64,000 bases of DNA. Origin: Acanthosoma haemorrhoidale (lineage: Eukaryota; Arthropoda; Insecta; Hemiptera; Acanthosomatidae). Of the stretch, positions 61,470 to 64,000 are shown piece after piece. The translations under genes and the position numbers were made by a program. Each line of letters begins with the position of its first letter. Within the stretch, counting starts at the first letter, position 1. The DNA lies in contig OV884012.1 of NCBI GenBank assembly GCA_930367205.1, positions 59,417,239-59,481,238 on the forward strand, in the 5' to 3' direction. Under the pieces are notes generated by a model, which was not told where the DNA came from, did no database searches, and worked only from the letters and a program-made list of their open reading frames with translations.

Positions 61470-62245
61470 AGTACGGTACTTAGGCTTTCATCTCGACAAA
61501 CAAAAGACAAGAACTAAACAGACAACTGTACAGACTACTTCAAAGGACATCCCGTCTCTCAATAGAAAATAAATGACTAATCTACAAAGTTATACTAAGC
61601 CAATCTGGCACGGAATAGAGCTGTCAGGGATAGCAAAAAAGTCGAACATCAAGCGTATCCAATCCTGCAATTGGAAGTCTTCAATCAAAAGTCTTGAGAA
61701 CAGAAGTAAGTGCCACTTATCAGCAACCAAACCCTTCTTAACGATCTTAATATACCTTACATTCTTGAACTCATCCCTTCCAAGTTCATGAAATTCCATA
61801 GTAACCTATCCAACCACCCTAATCCCGAAGCACAGTCATTGGACTGCACCACTCATCCCTATAATCCTCCTCGGAGACTGAAACGGCAGTGGCCTCGTGA
61901 CCTGCTATAAATGCGTGGCAGTGGGAGTCCTGGCAATGGCCAGTTTCTCCTATCATGTCCTGAGCTGTGGCTCTCACGCTGTTCGTCAGCCTCCACTGGC
62001 TCGTATCCGGTGAGGTGGCTGACGGAGGAGCGTGGTGGACTTCCCAAGATTCTGCTTCCTCTTACGCATGCGACGGAGGTGACAACCATGTGGATTTGGG
62101 AGGCCTCTGGGCTGTCTGTAAATACTGTATGAATGAGCGAGTGAATGAAAATTGTAAATATAGTATGAATGAGAACATCTATCACAATTACTTATTGCCT
62201 AATGAGGCAGCTTGTAATTTTAGCACAAAAAAAAAAGAATAAAAT
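61470..62245 (+). mobile_element. LINE family C 3' fragment
   Basis: Begins near RYLGFHLDK with a gap, then LKRQ-like, LYRLLQRTSRLSIENK and KPIWHGIELSGIAKKSNIKR, and the C-terminal tail ILELIPSKFMKFHSNLSNHP ending in a stop at about 61908. The full 3' UTR ends in AATAAAATAAATAAATAA at about 62238-62255. Small deletions and a partial duplication near 61665-61690 break the frame. It shows the complete 3' UTR of the family. Confidence 0.85.
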
Positions 62246-62255
62246 AAATAAATAA

Positions 62256-62689
62256 TTTTTAATCCCGGATTTTTAATTTTTTATTTACGTAAATCTTAAA
62301 TTCCATTTAAATTCTCCCCTCATCCTGCTGAATTTATTGACATTATCCAACTTACTACTTACTAATTTACACCTTATTTAATATCGCCACTTCAGCGCCA
62401 ATACTGTTCACTATTTAAAAAAAATAACGTGGTCATCATTCAAATACTGGTATCTTACGGAACATACTACTTGAATGAGCTCGAAACTAGACGCGTCGTG
62501 GTTTGATTGCGAGGTAACTTCTGCCTAAGTCACTTTCTCCACTAATGTTGATATTATGCACTGAATATCTAAAGCATCAAAGCCTAGGAAATGCCGATAA
62601 ACCTGAATTTTCCAATTGAAGCTGGATGTTTTGAGGAAAAAATTTAAGCACACATCAGTATTTATATACAGTACTATACTTTTAAGATA
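62256..62689. other. No recognised feature
   Basis: AT-rich spacer, no ORF or repeat evidence. Confidence 0.4.
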
Positions 62690-62965
62690 TATTTCCTAAA
62701 TGACCTGTCGGCGAACCTGATTGAGAAGAAAATCTGATTAGAAAAGATAAAGAAGCAGATGCTGTTGTTTGTCCCTCCTTTGGAGATGGAGATTGGCCAC
62801 CACATGGCGCGGCTCCAGCCATTCTCCAGTCTTCACTGTTCTCCCGTATCTATTCATTCCGGAATGAGCCCATCTGGATAAACCCCGTCAAGTCCAACAA
62901 CACCCGATCTTTGCATTAGGGAGGGTTCGTCTGCCTCATTTCGACACCTCTGTTGACATTGCTAG
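62690..62965. promoter_or_regulatory. GC-rich island with CTCF-like site
   Basis: TGGCCACCACATGGCGCGG at 62794-62812 agrees with the animal CTCF consensus at 16 of 18 positions by my alignment. The island is non-repetitive. A boundary or enhancer-blocking role is inference. Confidence 0.35.
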
Positions 62966-63604
62966 CGGGTAGCAGTTTTTTTACTTAACCTCAACTTCAA
63001 TTTTCCATTAACTTTTTTAAATGTTTATTTTCAGAAAATCTTTATAGAAATAGAATTTCATTGTATATACAAATTATTAAACCAAATTGAGATGTGTTAC
63101 TTTTGTGGATTAGGGAAGGGATTGTTTTGTTTTTGAGGGGATCAAGTTCAAATCTCAATATTTTAGGGACCTCAATGTTTTTTTTTAAAACCCTATATTC
63201 AATATACAGAGTTAGTTCCAGATTCCACAATATGGAATCTTAACATAAATACACATCGTGATAATTATATTTACTGCTACATTTTATATAATGTATGAGG
63301 TTTAAAGAATTTTGTATATAAATGTACATGCGTACATCCCATGGGGACACCACCCCCATTCCCGTATCGCAAACTAGGTTAAGTTGGTTTAGTAACTTGG
63401 TAAGTAGACTTAGGTTAAGGTTAGTATTACCACAACTCATTTTTAAGGCCTACCACAGAAAAAGTAGTGAGGTCCCTTAGATATTGAGATTTGATCCCCT
63501 AAAAACAAGAAAATCCCTTCCCTAGTCCACAAAACTAACCGATTTCAATATGGTTTAATAAATTGTATATGCATGGACTATTCTTTTTCTATAAAGATGA
63601 TTTT
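62966..63604. other. No recognised feature
   Basis: AT-rich. An imperfect inverted pair is visible: 63108-63180 (GGGAAGGGATTGTTTTG, GGGACCTCAATG) and 63470-63535 (GAGGTCCCTTAGATATTGAG, AATCCCTTCCCTAG), suggesting an element of about 430 bases with inverted ends. Confidence 0.35.
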
Positions 63605-63845
63605 ATAGAAAAAATAAACTCTGCGTTTGTCAGGTGCTGCAACGAGTCAAAAAACTTGACGTGTCTCCGGTGGATGAACTCACCACCCGACGCCACACCA
63701 AGCAAGGGACGCAAGTCGGCGTCCTTTAACCTCTGGAGAGATGTATGTCTGCCACTTTTCTCATCATACCGTTCTGAAATAGTTTTGAGTCTTTTAGCTG
63801 TCCTGTCAGTTAAGTGAGTATATAGTAGGGCACCGTACAGCAGAG
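63605..63845 (-). mobile_element. Jockey-type LINE fragment (family E), interrupted
   Basis: The minus strand reads ALLYGALLYTHLTDRTAKRL, broken sequence, then RRHVKFFDSLQHLTN. It aligns with 39480-39820 up to CAGAGCT, where the match stops abruptly at the 3' end of a family D element. Confidence 0.75.
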
Positions 63846-64000
63846 CTTTTTTTCCCCCTTAGCTCTTAAATTTTTAAGATTGGAAGAATTTTTAAGAAGG
63901 GAAAAATAAAGGAATTTATTTGGGGTGAGCGGATCCTTTTACTAGGGGTACCTGTTTGAAGGTGGAGTGAGGGAATTAAGGAGTGTGGGAAGCCCCGGTA
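63846..64000 (-). mobile_element. Family D LINE 3' end, running off the window
   Basis: Reverse complement of 2629-2755: T/C-run start, CTTAGCTCT, then GTGAGCGGATCC, GAAGGTGG and GAGGGAATTAAGGAGTGTGG. The 5' part lies beyond position 64000. Confidence 0.8.

Overview
This is a 64 kb stretch of AT-rich (roughly two thirds A+T by eye) animal nuclear DNA, almost certainly from an arthropod, with one clear protein-coding gene in a repeat-littered gene desert. An animal group-B Sox gene, a decayed nuclear copy of mitochondrial 12S rRNA, and many Jockey-type LINE pieces support this. Insect versus crustacean cannot be settled from the sequence. There are no operons, bacterial genes or CRISPR arrays.

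The gene is an intronless SoxB2-type (Sox21-like) HMG-box transcription factor on the minus strand (46258-47067, more likely start at 47013). Its start is preceded by a GC-rich proximal promoter with two GC boxes, an inverted CCAAT box and a Sox-like site. No other ORF can be called a host gene with confidence; one short ORF at 44159-44371 (-) has a signal-peptide-like N-terminus and is a weak candidate.

Left part (1-18.4 kb): remnants of two or three Jockey LINE families (1990-2755, 6120-6470, 12950-13615), a mariner-like end (4233-4450), a decayed LINE reverse transcriptase of another clade (8620-9930), and the longest LINE copy (15561-17805, -). That copy lies between two outward-facing pieces of a second repeat, family A, which carries a Penelope-like hammerhead-ribozyme-like motif. 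Middle (18.4-46 kb): GC-richer islands alternate with LINE 3' ends, a 12S numt (28222-29020), a striking near-perfect inverted repeat of family A (29800-30630), a local tandem duplication (33971-34378) and a head-to-head pair of tRNA-derived SINEs (42119-42462). Right part (47-64 kb): a Tigger/pogo DNA transposon remnant, another family A copy, a Harbinger-like transposase remnant, a third substantial LINE fragment (61470-62240), and a nested LINE-in-LINE insertion at the window edge.

What seems most worth following: (i) several GC-rich islands that hold clusters of Sox-type ACAATG/CATTGT sites far above what this base composition predicts, which look like candidate enhancers of the Sox gene; (ii) the 0.83 kb palindrome, which could fold into a long double-stranded RNA and whose tail-out layout is repeated around the large LINE; (iii) the hammerhead-like core shared by family A copies. 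All regulatory calls are inferences from motifs. Boundaries of decayed repeats are approximate, because they were drawn by eye.
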